Source of the DNA: Rotaria sp. Silwood1
Taxonomy: Eukaryota; Rotifera; Eurotatoria; Philodinida; Philodinidae
Length of the DNA: 64,000 nucleotides
Direction: 5' to 3'
NCBI GenBank assembly: GCA_905250075.1
Contig: CAJNOP010000026.1
Location: forward strand, 627,193 to 691,192
Part shown: positions 47,480 to 60,265 of the stretch, piece by piece
Layout of the letters: every line of letters begins with the position of its first letter
How positions within the stretch are numbered: position 1 is the first letter of the stretch
Notes under the pieces: generated by a model
What the model saw: only the letters and a program-made list of their open reading frames with translations
What the model was told of the DNA's origin: nothing
Database searches by the model: none
Position numbers and translations under genes: made by a program

Positions 47480-48268
47480 GGTGCGCTACGACTAAAATGA
47501 AGAGTCAATTTAAACATGTTTCTGAATTCAAAATAACAAGATTAAAGTTGATAACACGATCGACAAAAACATCAAAAATGAATAATCCATGCCGTGACAA
47601 CCAATCCCTTATGTTGCACAAAGAATACCATTGGGAGTTCAACGAACACATCCATATTTATCGCCACAACGATAGCGAGAATTCTATTGAATTGACTCAT
47701 ATAGAAACACTCGTAGTAGATCAATAGTAAATTGCTCAAATTGACACCAAAGAGGAAGCAATTGACAATAATTAAATAAACATGTTTGAATTACATTGAG
47801 CATTGGTATTTCATTTAGAGGATTTAATTTGGATTTAGCTGGAATAGAAAAATCTGTTGGATTAAAGCCATTAAACCTATTGTTTACTAACACAATTGCA
47901 TCGAACAAGACACTTTGGATGAAAGAATGATTTTATAGAATCTCGGATCATTCTTGCTCGGCCAGAACTGACCGACTCCTTTTCTGTTACGGCGTGTCCC
48001 TTGCAACTGGAATCTGGCAACAGTTTCACTGGCAGCTTTTATTCTATTTTCGACGCATTCGGATCGGATCCAATCGGAAGGTTGTTGGAAATTTTCGGGG
48101 AAAAACCGACCAGAATCCAGTTGTAAAGAAATCGTTGGAACATGATAGAACCGACTGGAAGTCGATGGGATTTGCAGGAGCCGTTGCCAGAAAATGAATG
48201 AAATCATCGATTCCGACATCCGGAACACTCGACCTCGGATTGTATAGTTTGGTATTTGTGCGGTGATG

Positions 48269-48304
48269 GTGGGTGTGGTTGAAAGAAGATCCACACCCAT
48301 ACCC
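48269..48304. repeat. Short GGTGGGTGTGG...CCACACCCATACC foldback
   Basis: Perfect GGGTGTGG and CCACACCC separated by 14 bp, directly after the GC-richer patch. Fourth example in the window of the G-rich-then-C-rich arrangement. Confidence 0.5.
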
Positions 48305-48499
48305 TCAAGTCTTTTTATCTGATACAGTTTAAGACAACATTATTTAAAAACCCATCATCTTTACAAAACATTGAAAAAAAAATTCACGACAACAAAGTTT
48401 CATTTCAAGAAAATTTGTGAAAAATCAACAGAATTCTGTATATAGTCTAACCGAATAGATACTTGATTTTTGTTAAAGATCTAAAATATCTCTATCCGA

Positions 48500-48690
48500 A
48501 ACATATATGTCAAAATCAAAATTATATTCCATGGAAACACTGTTTTCATGTATTATTTTCGATATCTTGTGAAGACGGTGGATTTTAAAAGTGTTGTCGC
48601 ATATGGCATTAGACAAAAACACGTTCGGAATTGTCCTCTTTTAATTGTTGAAAACTGCAGATTGCTATTGTCGAGTTATTGAGCTTACAT
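48500..48690. repeat. Family A repeat, single arm
   Basis: GTCAAAATCAAAATTATATT, GGATTTTAAAAGTGTTGTCG, TTAGACAAAAACACGTTCGG and TTGTTGAAAACTGCAGATTG follow the same order as the right arm of the inverted repeat at 58379-58969. No left arm is seen. Confidence 0.55.
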
Positions 48691-50657
48691 CATCGCTCTT
48701 ATTCTATTGTGCACATTAGATTATGCAGTTGACTAGATTGAAAAACTTTTCGGAAATTTTTTTTTCACTCTGTCAAGATGATAGAACAAATTATATTGTC
48801 TAGTAAACGGTGACTTTTTGCAGTTTTGAATCGGTTTTCTTCTTGCAGGAAATACAAACATTTTAATTCATACAACAGATCAACATTTCAATGTGAAAAT
48901 CTTTTTTTTTTCTTTACTTAAAAATTCGTTTTTGGAAAATAGAAAAGATTATTGATTTGTATACAACGCGATACGTTGTCTACTCTATATAGATCAAATA
49001 TGGTTTGAGCAAAGTTTTTGCTTGCCTAGAATACCAATTCTCTATCAAATCAGCATATAAAGATCTATGGAAATTTTGTCATGACTATTTTGAAGAAGCC
49101 TGATCAATCACTGATAACTGAGTAGAGTTTGGTGAGAATGTAATCGATCACTTGTAAAAGTTCCCTCGTGAGACTCTTGTAACAATGTTTCGTTTCTTTT
49201 TAAGTCAACATTAGTGTTTCGATAATTTTATTCTATTGACATTACTTTAATATATTTTATCCCCCTAGAGCTTTTTTAAATTCTTTTATGTTTCTTCATG
49301 GTTTTGTTTTTCTATGTGACTCTTTTGTTTCGCCTTGTCTTGAGTCCTATCATAACAATAATAGTATAGGTGGAAACCCGAAAGAAAAACAAGAATTTTG
49401 TCGGCATAATGAAGAAAAAAAGCTTGCCTTTTTTTCCTTTTTCCTCTGGCTTCTCAAAATTACCAAAATAAAATTACCAAAAAACAAAATAAACCAATGT
49501 TAAAGCATAATTCTATGATTCATCTCATTTCCGATTCATTTTTCAACAGGAATCGCAATTGCACTAACGACAACAACAAGCGTATTAGAAAGACGTTTGT
49601 TTACATATATATATATATAAGGGTTCATTTTTATCGTTTTTGTTCATGATTATTATCGCATATGTAAACAGAATTCTATACTCATACATAAGAAGAACCG
49701 GGTAATATTAATATTCAATAAGATCATAGTCAAATATCCATTAATTCAATTTTAGCTATATTCTATTAATAGAGAATTTCCCTAAGGATTTGAGGATTTG
49801 TCTCATCTTTCTTTTTCTTTTTCAATAGTAATTTTTGTTCCTTATTATGGAAATAATAAAACAACTCTTCTCAATGCTTATATGATCCGATCCATATGTG
49901 TATGCTTAATTTAAGTGTAAGTTGGTCAATATATAAACATAAGTCGGTGGTTGGTCTTTGACAAAAGATTCGATGACAAACAGATATTTTTATCTAAGTT
50001 TGAATGTTACCAACTGTTTGTAATCATCCACTCGTTTTTTTCTTTTCTAATGTCATGATTATTCATATCTATCCATCTTCTTATCCATATTTATATATTC
50101 CTTAAGTTTATGCTTGTAGGGATGTCACAACAAGAAATAATTAATGAAAGTCACCTATGATATTTTGTAATTTAGATTTTGATCTTTGCTTTATCCAGTA
50201 AAGAACATAATTTATTCAAACATATGTATTTCATTTTGTTTTATTTCGCCATTAATATCACTTGACTTGTTACTAGTACTTTCTTTTCTTTTTTATTAGC
50301 TCTATAATTATTTCTACATCGTTTTCTCATTGATCATCACTCTTGACAGCCATTACACTGATTCATTTCTTCCTCTTTTTCTTCTTTTCAGACTGCATCT
50401 ACTGTCATTCAGCAAACAAGATAATATGTATATATATACATAAGTTATAGGAAAATTGAAAATCATATCGAACGCTGTTAATACAATTATAATGATTGCT
50501 ATAACAATTGCTATCATCTATAGGTTGCAATAGATTCTAAGTAGAAGAGAATTCCAAGTAGGAAACGAACAAGAAATAAATAGTTTTCTTTTTTTGTTGG
50601 AAGATATAAATAAAATATTTTTGTACAAATTGATTTTCAACGATAATTGTGAAAAAA

Positions 50658-53513
50658 ATGATGATGAATCGATATATTTATATGAATTGTTATTTATATT
50701 TATTATTATCATTAACAAGTTTTAGTTTTGCTGATTTTAATCTATTTGAAGAAGAAACACGTTTAATACGTACACTTTTAAATGAATCAAAATATTTAAA
50801 AAAAGTTCGTCCATCAAAAGAAGTTATTGTTGATATTCGTTTTATTTTTAATCAAATTATATCAATGGTTGAAAAAGAACAAATTATTGTTACGAATTGT
50901 TTTGTCGATCAAAAATGGAAAGGTAAGAAAAAATAAACAGTAATAAACACTAGTTTTTCTATTGTAATATCAACAAAAAATTTATAGACCCACGTCTAGT
51001 TTGGAATCCAAATGATTTTGGTAATATTACTTGGCTTCGAATGCCATCAACATCTGTTTGGTATGATTAAAATTTCGAAAAATTGTTTGTTTTTTCGATT
51101 TTGAAAACTATTATGTAGGTATCCGGATACATTTTTATATAATACAGCTGATAATGCTGGTTTTCTTCTTCCACAAGATTCACAAAATATGATTGTGAGT
51201 TATAATGGAACAGTATTTTGGCCATTACCACTTGCTCAATTAAGGACACGCTGTCGAATGACAATTAAACATTTTCCTTTCGGTAATAATTCTCAAGTTT
51301 TTAATTACTTTTTAATACTATAAATCTTTTAGGAAAAAAAATCTTCTTTAGTTTCATTATAATTTCAAATAGATTGATAATTCCTTGCATGACATAAAAT
51401 GATCTTAAAAATCTATAAAAAGCATAGTTATACATAAATTACATATAGTTAAGGTTTTCTCTAAATATATTTTTGTTTACTGAAACATAATCTAAAAGAA
51501 ATATTGACGTTAAAGGGAGAGAAATTTAGATCTCCTCCTCCCAACAGAGCTGATAGACATGTTAGGAACGGCTTATCACAGACATAACTATAGAAGCATC
51601 GCAAATCATGACAGGCATAACTATAGAACTATTACAAATTGTGACAGACCTTATTGATATATGATCATAGATTGTCTATAAATAACATCTCATTATAATA
51701 TATATGAACTACTTACTGTATTTTTCGAGCATTAAACATAAGGATAATGAAGAAAAATATTGCAAAATATATATTATACAACAATCTCTGTTTAATTAGT
51801 GACAACAGCTGCATCGTGTTTTGCATTTTAGTCCCTTATGGATGACACTAATAGAGTTTTTTATATAAAATAAGGTCCATTAATTTTTTTTTCTCATTAT
51901 TATTTAAAAGAAAAATGATGGTAATAACAATATTACAGTTTTAATTAAAATATTTGATGTACATATGTAAAAAAAAAAAAAAGAACGTAATATTGATGAT
52001 GATGTACACTAAAATCAAATGATTTGTTTTTCAAAAAAAAAACTAAATAAGTAACATTAATCATACATAAATAAGCTATAGTAGAAAATTTACTTTCGAT
52101 TTAAGAATACAAAAATAAATAAATTTTAATATTTATTCTCATGTTATTATTTATTATTGTAACATTAGATGAACAAACTTGTGATATGATATTCGGTTCA
52201 TGGAGTCATACAAGTTCTTTAATACATTATCAATTTTGGGAAAATAAACCTGAAATACCACAATACGTACCAAATAATGAATGGAAATTATTAGCTGTAA
52301 CACAATCTATTAAAACAGTTGATTATCCAAATTGGGTTGAACCTGATACATTTTATGAAGTTAATTTTACCATTTTAATTGTACGAAAACCTTTACAAGC
52401 TATTTATAATACTGTCGTACCAGCATTAATGTTAACAACTTTAACACTTGTTTCTTTTTTTGTAAGTCAAATATAAATAATCATAGTAGAAAAATTATTT
52501 TTTATTTTTTTTATTTTAGATTCCCTTTGCTCAAGAAATGCAAATAGGTAAGTTTGATCAAAGAAAAAAAAAGTAGAAAAACTTATAAATTATAATTTTT
52601 ATTCATAGGTATTAGTATTATGTTGGCTTATTCCGTGTTCAGTTTACGTCTATCTGAAGATGTACCATCTCAAAGTGATAGTGTACATTTAATAAGTCTT
52701 TATTTGACTGTATGTATGTTTTTTTCATTATCGGCTATGACTTGGTTTGCTGTGGCAAATAAATTACGTGAAAAGAAGCGTCTACCACATTGGTTTCGAT
52801 GGTTTGCACTTAATTATGTATCTTGGATTGTATTTGCTAGAAGTATGCATCTAAAAGCAGTACGAGCTGTTAAACTAGAAGAATTAAAAACTTCTTCTAT
52901 TAGACCATCGATATCAATTGCAAATCCATTACAACAAACACAAACAACAACAACAATAATAAATGAAATACAAAATTCCAATAGTTGTTGTATTGAACGA
53001 AATCCATTATCAAGTGGAATTTCAGCAACAGTTCCACTTCTTTTATTTAAAAATCAAACACAACCATCCATAGAAAAATCAATTCATTTAACAACACCGA
53101 TTCAATTGAATACATCATCTTCTGTTAATGAAACAGTTACTTCAGCAACACGTTCACCATCATTAGTATGGATTCGACGACGATTATCAAATATTCCGTT
53201 AACATCACAATCATCATTAAAAAACGGACCATTAGATAAATCTCCTGATAATACTCCTAATAAATCGAAACAATCTCATTTAACAAAATTATTACAGCAA
53301 TCAACAACAAAAAGTCATGAAAGTTTATATGCTTTACATATTTATAATCGATTAGTTTTTCTGATATTTCTTTCATTTGTTATTATTTTGAATATTTATA
53401 CATGGTTTTTTTATTCAACAACAGTTCAAACAAAATTACACGATAATAAATCTACATGGTTTTGTTTTGATGAATCTCGTCTTCAAATTGTTAATTGTAG
53501 TGATATGTCGTAA
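50658..53513 (+). CDS. Nicotinic-type Cys-loop receptor subunit (non-alpha-like)
   Basis: Six exons (50658-50922, 50988-51060, 51119-51282, 52169-52461, 52520-52547, 52609-53513) join in phase to 575 residues. A signal peptide (MNCYLYLLLSLTSFSFA) precedes the ligand-binding domain with WNPNDFGNITWLRMP, VWYPDTFLYN and the Cys-loop C158-RMTIKHFPFDEQT-C172, the canonical 13-residue spacing with FPFD. Transmembrane segments follow: M1 (VVPALMLTTLTLVSFFIPF), M2 (IGISIMLAYSVFSLRL), M3 (LISLYLTVCMFFSLSAMTWF), a 200-residue low-complexity cytoplasmic loop, and M4 (LVFLIFLSFVIILNIYTWFF). Loop C lacks the adjacent Cys pair of alpha subunits, so it probably needs a partner subunit. In M2 the usual E-K at -1'/0' is E-M with one residue fewer, and an Arg sits at about 17'. 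An ATG at 50658 is chosen as the first of three consecutive in-frame Met codons. AATAAA lies about 30 bp past the stop. Confidence 0.85.
51581..51648. repeat. Two tandem copies of a 34-bp unit in receptor intron 3
   Basis: CATAACTATAGAA is repeated with a period of 34 bp, each followed by a CAAAT-GTGACAG-like half. Only two full copies, about 75% alike. Confidence 0.5.
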
Positions 53514-55315
53514 TATTAGATTGTAAAATTCATCTTCTGTTTTTAAATAAAATCAAAATTTTAGATATTTTCTCCTTTTTGTTTTCGTTACCGAATGAAA
53601 AACAACTTCTATAAAAATTTATACGGTCAAAATTTTTATATAATATTAAATAAATTAGAAGTAATCGATAAAGAATTATACTGTTAATATTTTTAAATTT
53701 TCTTCTCTATTATTCCCTTGATTTATGCATGTTTTATTAATTAAAAAATAGCGTTTGATATTTTGCACAAAATAATATACTTCTTAGAAACGAATATAGT
53801 TTCCTTGATTATGTTTTGGATTAAACGTAATCATATAGTAAAACTAAATGTAGAATGTAAAATTTTTTCTTTTTCATCTTTTTTTTTTGACGGAGTGTTT
53901 TATGTCATCTCTCAATGCTCCCTTCGTTGTTAAATGGTCTCAATGCATAGCTTGAATCAGCTCATTTCATAAACTGTAACCTAATGAAAATAAATCAGGT
54001 AAATATGTTGGCTAACAGTTCTTCGGGATAAATGCATAAAAATGATTAGTACACCATTTTTCACTCAGGTCATGTGTTCAAGATGACTGGAACTGCTAGC
54101 GCTTATCCAAGTTTTTCGGACCTGATTGAAACGTTCTTTGAAACTTTCAATGCAATTTTCTAATCAGAATGGACTAGTCATCGAGAAGATACGAGATGCT
54201 TCTTTTCGTCTTTTTGTATTCGATGACTAGTAAACCCTACGCATTCTTCAGACTACTAGACTCCATCGGATCGAAGATCAATCCGATGAGCATTACCTTG
54301 TCCACATATATCTAACCACGCTATCATTTTTACCTGAAATTCTATGTTTACATGAATAGTACTTTTCTTTTTTTTTGCCTTTTCCTTGTTCATAGTCTGC
54401 ATTGCGACGTTCTGAGCATTGTAATCAGCTTATAAAATCAAGCAGTCGAAAGGATGAATTGAAACTACATGACAACAAAAGTAATATTGATAGACAAAAT
54501 AAAATATTCGATCCAAAAATATAGAAAAGAAAAAATTTTACATTCTGTACTTAATTTCACTTGGCAATTACGTTTAATTCAAAAAACAATGAAGGAAAAA
54601 ATACTCGTTTTTATAAATTATATCATTTTGTGTGTAGAATTTCCAGTGCTATCTTTCGATTAAAAAAAAGTATTTCAATTAAAGGGATAATAGAGTAGAA
54701 AATTCAAAAACACTAACAGTATAGTTTCTTATGGATTAGTAGTTAATTATTCATTACGTGAAATAAAATATTATGGGTTTGCTTGTTTTCTTTTTCTTTA
54801 TTTTATTATATGCTATCTTGTGTGGGACTATTATTTACTGTAAGAAGTGCGTATGTTAAAAGAAAAAAAAAGAACCATATTTACATTTGCATGTTCGTTT
54901 TTCACTTGTTTTAAAAAGATAAATGTGTCTATCATTTGCTTCAAACCATCGACTATTATCATTAAAAATCCTACCTTGGTCAACAAAGATAAAAAGCTTA
55001 CAACCGTATACCCACAAAATAACCACAGACAGACACTTTTTTCAAATGGACACTGTTTTTTTTATCAAAGTATGTTATCAATAAAATGGAAATCTTCTCT
55101 TGCTCTCTCTTTCTCTCTCTCCTTCTCTCGTTTTTGTCGTTGGTGGTCCAAATAATATTAGACAGAAAATAAAAGTGCAAGTGAAATAACTGTTATAGTA
55201 GTAGTAATAGTAATCGAAAACACGGTGACGAAGGTAAACCGCTGAAATACCGTTAGTTATTTGTGTAGATTCAAACAAAAGGTTATATTTGGTTTTTTTC
55301 CTTCATTCATCAAAC
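53514..55315. other. Intergenic between receptor and intermediate filament genes
   Basis: 1.8 kb of AT-rich DNA with T-runs and a CT-rich stretch (CTCTCTTTCTCTCTCTCCTT) near 55104-55124, probably in or near the promoter or 5' UTR of the next gene. No coding exon recognised. Confidence 0.5.
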
Positions 55316-57888
55316 ATGTACAATCAGTACGAAGAATTACATAGAAGTTCATCACGAACTTATGTTACCTCTGGTGAAACAAAAGTTTCATCACGAAATG
55401 GTGGTGCATCTGGTGAAAAATTTGAAACAGGAGTATCATCAACTTATCGATCAGCAATGGCCCCACGTACAATAAGTATTCCACGATCACGTCCAACAGG
55501 TTTATGTACTAGTGCTGCTAGTGCAAAAATACGTCAAACTTATTTTACAGCAGGTTCTAATGCCACTTCTGGACAAGGTTTAGCTGCTTTAATCAAATCT
55601 TCTGGTGGTGTAGCATTACGTGGTGGTGCAGCGGCTGGTGGTAAAGCAGCTATTTACGGTGCAGCTGAATATGGTGCAGCCGATTTTGGTGCAGCCGATT
55701 TTGGTGCAGCTGGTTATGGTGTTTGTGCAACTGCTTTTAACGCAAATGCTTCACCAGCTGCTATTGAATTATATTCAACACGATTACGAGAAAAACGTGA
55801 TCTTGTTGTTTTAAATGATAAATTTGCATCATACGTTGAAAAAGTACGATTTTTGGAAGCACACAATAGAAAATTAGTTATGGAGTTAGAATTATTACGC
55901 AGTCGTCTAGGACAGTAAGATGAAAATTAAAAAAAAACGAAATATAAAAATAAATTATACATGTTTGCATTGGTATTTTTAGAGGTTCATCACATATTAA
56001 AGAAATGTACGACTTAGAAATGGCTGAAGCAAATAAACTTATTGAAGATTCAAAACGTGAAAATTCTATTGCATATGGAAGAGCATTAGAAGCAGAAGAA
56101 ACATTGAAGCGTCAAAGAACACAATATGAAAGCTTATCAATATTAAGAGTAACAGATCAAAAAGAAGTCGATACTCTTAAATTAAGAATTGCTGAAAATG
56201 AAGCGGTAAGAGAGCATTTATTTAGTTGAATTTAAGAAAATTCTTTCTTTTTTTTTAATAATAAAATTCGCCATTGAAATTTTAAACATATATGTAGAAA
56301 ATTTTTATAGAGAAGATTTTATTGTTTACTGAATATATAGAAAGACGTAATAGATTTATAACAACAAAAAAACATATTTTGATATATCATAGTACGCGTA
56401 ATAATGTTCTTTTTTTGTTATATAGCAAATAGCTTTATATCGTCGTCGTATGTCTGATGTTGAAGATGAAGTCCAATTGTATAAAAAAGAAAGTCAACGT
56501 TTACTAGCCGAACTAACTTGTGTTCAAGGTGAACTTCAAAATGAATTATTTCTTAAATCTTCATGTGAATTCGAAAAAGTGGCTCTTGGAGATGCATTGA
56601 TTAATACCAAACAAACACGTAAAATTTATTTTTCTTTTAAAATAAATTTTTTGTCTTTTTTTTTATTGAAATTTTTTCAATTATTTAGACGAAGCTGAGT
56701 TACTTGTGCTTCGTGGTAAACTTGTTTCAAGTGATCTTGATCCATCAGTGTATTTCCGTAATGAATTAGCTCTAGCAATACGTGAAATTCGTAAAGATTA
56801 TGAAGCCAACTGTGAAAGACAACGTTGTGAATTGTACAATCGTTATAGTCTAACGGTTAATGAGATTTATATTCAAAATCAACCAGTCATGATGAGACCT
56901 GAAGGAATTGAAGAACGTCGAGAAGCTGAACAAATGCGTGTTACGCTATTGGACGTTCAAAATCAAAGTAGTTATCTAAGTGCTCAAAATCAACAAATTC
57001 AAAATTCTATCACTGATATTCAACGAAAGTTAAAATCTATACGCGAGTCAAGTAAATAGATTGAAAAACAAAATAAAAGAAAAAATTTCTATAAAACTAT
57101 TTGTTTTGCTTTTTATTTAGATTCTGTCATAATTTCTAGATATGACTCAGAAATAACTGAAGCTCGTGCTTATTTAGCACGTATTGAAGAAACTTATGCT
57201 AAAGTAATGGCATCTAAAGTATCACTTGAAAATGAAATTGCAACCTATAGAAGATATCTTGAAAGTAAATATTGAAATATTAATTTGTTTTTTTTTTGAT
57301 ATATTTCATTATATATTTATTATAGGTAAAGATGGTCTTCGAGGATATGTCGAGCGAATTGAACAAGTTGCTCAACAAAAACTTGTTAATCGATCTATTG
57401 GTACTAATGCTTTGTATGTTAGTGGTGAAAGAGAAGTAACAAAAGCTTCTTCAAGTAGTTATATTAATACAAGTGGTTCAAATTATGGTAATGGAACGGC
57501 AAGACAAAGTTCTTATCTTAGTAGCACTGGTAATCAAGCAGCATCTAAATCAAGTATTACTGAATCATTGTCAAGCAGTGGATTCACAGCACCAAGACGT
57601 GCTGAATCATCTCATGCTGGTTTATATCAAGAATCCTCAGGACGTATTGGTACATATCAAGCACATAGTGGTGCAACACAAGACAGTACAAAACGAAGCA
57701 GCATAATACGCAGTGGTTTGTCATCATCACGTGAAAGTTTAACACGTAGTTTGGTAGGACAGAACAGTCCAAAACGTACTAGTCTATTACCTGATACTGC
57801 AAATTCATCACATGAAAGTATATCATATGAAAATAGTTTTGAAGACGCTACACGAGATGGTGATTATGACACAGTTGGAAATGATTAA
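55316..57888 (+). CDS. Cytoplasmic intermediate filament protein
   Basis: Six exons (55316-55914, 55983-56205, 56426-56618, 56689-57051, 57121-57264, 57326-57888) join in phase to 694 residues. The head (about 1-160) has a short [20 protein letters not shown] repeat. The rod opens with the helix-initiation motif [16 protein letters not shown] and closes with [14 protein letters not shown], the helix-termination motif (vertebrate TYRxLLEGE). The rod spans about 350 residues, closer to the lamin-length rod of protostome cytoplasmic IFs than to the roughly 310 of vertebrate ones. The tail is Ser-rich, without a lamin Ig-fold, nuclear localisation signal or CaaX box, so it is not a nuclear lamin. 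It should assemble by coiled-coil dimerisation into cytoplasmic filaments. TAAATAAA overlaps the stop codon and may serve as poly(A) signal. Confidence 0.9.
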
Positions 57889-58378
57889 ATAAATTAATAA
57901 GAATAATGAACAATTAAATTTTATGCTCTAGTTGTTTAGTTTTCTCTTTTATTGTTGTCATGTTAAAAAACATTTTTATAAAGAAATGTCTTTAAATATC
58001 GATCAATAATAGATTCTTTTTGAATTAATTTTTTTTTCTTTTCTTTAATGAAATAAACTAAATTACAAAAATATTTGATTTTTTCTTTTTCAAATAAGCA
58101 GATATGCAGAAATATTATGCTGAATAACTGTTTAGAAAAAAAAAACATCAATCCTTTTTGTTTACACCCACAATCATATATTCAATATAAATGTTTTAAT
58201 ATTTGATACAAGGTTCATTAGTTTCATTCAATCTTGAGAAGTCTTAGTTTTTTTGTTTACAAAATTTCGCAATAAATGTCTACGGTATGACGATGTCGAA
58301 ATGTTTGTATCAAGATTTCTCTGTACTCTATTTCAAAAATAACTCAAGATCTTACAAGTCTGAATGATCAATACTATT

Positions 58379-58969
58379 GTCGTTTTCAAAAAGCAATGGG
58401 TGTGGTTGTTTTTTGAAGAACTCTAGAATGGCAAGAGGTAAGAACCGGTGATTTTCACCATTTGAAAGAAGAGACATTACAACGTCTTCTTCTCCAATAG
58501 TGTATAAGAGAAAATCATTTTAAAATCAACCGTTTTTATAAAACATCGAAAAAATGCAAAAAAAAATATCTGCCGTTGAGATGAAATTTTAACAAAAAGT
58601 GATAAAATTTGCTTAAAAATTAGGAGAAATTCATATTTTTCGAGCGAGTAAATAGAGAATTTTATTTATTTAACATTAGAATGTGTGAAGATAATCATTC
58701 ACCTTATATCTTAAACTATAGATCTGAAGTCCCTCTATCTAAATCACATATCAAAACCAAAATTCATCGCAATGACAGACAGATTTCATGCAGTTTTTGA
58801 AATGTTTTGGAGAAATAATTGATTTTAAAACGATTTTATCTCATACAATATTGGACAAAACGACGCTCCGGTTTCATCTCTTTTAAACGGTGAAAACCGC
58901 AGCTCACTGACTCTTTCCATTCTAAAGTTATTCAAAAAATTGCCACACCCATTGCTTTTTGAAAACGAC
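58379..58969. repeat. Long inverted repeat, family A (intergenic copy)
   Basis: Left end GTCGTTTTCAAAAAGCAATG and the right end, read inward, are identical for 20 bp. They continue GGTGTGG, then TTCAAAAAA, TTCTAGAG, GGTGAAAATCACCGG on the left versus GGTGAAAACCGCAGCTC on the right. The central 350 bp is AT-rich and includes the blocks shared with 48500-48690 and 28530-28600. No ORF; no target-site duplication called. Confidence 0.75.
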
Positions 58970-59643
58970 ATTACAAGAATGTGTTGGATGAGTTATAATT
59001 TCGATTTCGATTTCTTGTTTAAGAAACCTAAGAAGAATATCTTTCATTGGTGTTTCACTGTATTATAATAGCTTTTTATAGAGCTTTATCTTGACGATAT
59101 TTTTATTCTATAATTTATTTTCAATACAATTTTGACCATTAATACGTTTATATGTAACATCACCACCTACTTTAAAAGGTTTATTGATGATAACAAAACG
59201 TCTATTTACCACTAAAATGCTGATAAACATTGTTATTTTTCTTATAGGCGTATGTTGACGTCTCCTTGAAGGCTATTTTATTTTGTCTACCGACTATGAA
59301 TTTCATCATTGTTTTTACACAATATTATGATAAGGCATAAAAGTTCTTTTTTACCAGTGTTAACGTCATATAGATATACGTAAAAATGTGTGATTTTAGT
59401 TTATTGACCACCGACTTAATGTAGTTAGTGTATACTGACACATTATCATTAATACTCACTGAAATATTAACATATTGCGACACAAAAAGGTATATTTTGA
59501 TCAAACTAGAATCTCGATGTGGCAGCGAACGTGGATACCTGTATGATAAGTACTTCAGTGGACTCTGTGTCGGTAGCTAATCATCAGTATTTACACAAAT
59601 ATTGCACATCGCTAGATATATGAAGTCGATGAAATGATTACTA

Positions 59644-60265
59644 ACAAGAGAACGTTCCCAGGTGCCAGAGAACTTTTGAGTCGGGACTTTGCGCATTCTA
59701 CAGCCCTTAGTGAGTTGTATCTATACTAAAAAAAAATTCGGGTTTCTGTCTTGTTTCTGGGGAGATATCGAGTTTCTAGTGATTTTTTTCTGTAGCACCT
59801 CACTTTTGCAGCAAATCTATGTTTTTTAATTTTAACCTGAAACTTTGTCCACATAAAGGCCTCAACTAGACTAGCTTGCATAAAAAATTTCAGAAGTTTT
59901 GGACAAAGTCTCTCCGAGATATGGAACTATCAAGGTACAGACCCTTTTCATAGATAGTATATATAGTATACATTTTTTCAATTCTTCGTATCTCGGAAAA
60001 ACTCTGTCCAAAACTTCTGAAATTTTTTATGCAAGCTAGTCTAGCTGAGGCCTTTATGTGGACAAAGTTTCAGGTTAAAATTAAAAAGCATAGCTTTGTT
60101 GCAAAAGTGGAATCCTATAGGAAAAAATCACTAGAGACTCGATATCTTCCCAGAAACAAGACAGAAACCCGAATTTTTTTTAGCATAGATACAACTCACT
60201 AAGGGCTATAAAATGTGCAAAGTCCCGACTCAAAAGCTCTTCGGCGCCTGGGAATGTTCCCTTGT
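59644..60265. repeat. Long inverted repeat, family C (best-preserved copy)
   Basis: Arms of about 290 nt pair around a centre near 59955. Matching blocks include TTTTGAGTCGGGACTTTG, ATTCGGGTTTCTGTCTTGTTT, TTAACCTGAAACTTTGTCCA, ATAAAGGCCT and AGACTAGCTTGCATAAAAAA, each present once in each orientation. Arm identity is about 90% by eye. The outermost block resembles the ends of family B. It could form a near-perfect hairpin of close to 300 bp. No ORF; no clear target-site duplication. Confidence 0.85.

Larger units (their letters stand above)
46772..50657. other. Long intergenic region with dispersed repeats
   Basis: 3.9 kb with no gene recognised. It holds a MITE-like inverted repeat (47243-47479), a GC-richer patch at about 47950-48240 with no family match, a short GGGTGTGG/CCACACCC foldback (48269-48304) and a family A repeat (about 48500-48690). 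The last 2 kb before the receptor gene are plain AT-rich DNA with an (AT)n run near 49605-49618. Confidence 0.5.

Noticed and set aside
47994..48300. Frames in the GC-richer patch at about 47.9-48.3 kb on both strands
   Set aside because: GC content lowers stop frequency there; neither strand gives a known family. It may be a decayed element rather than a gene.
57473..57772. Val/Gln/His-rich and Tyr/Val/Leu-rich frames overlapping the intermediate filament tail
   Set aside because: Shadow frames of the Ser-rich tail exon, whose own frame continues the rod in phase.
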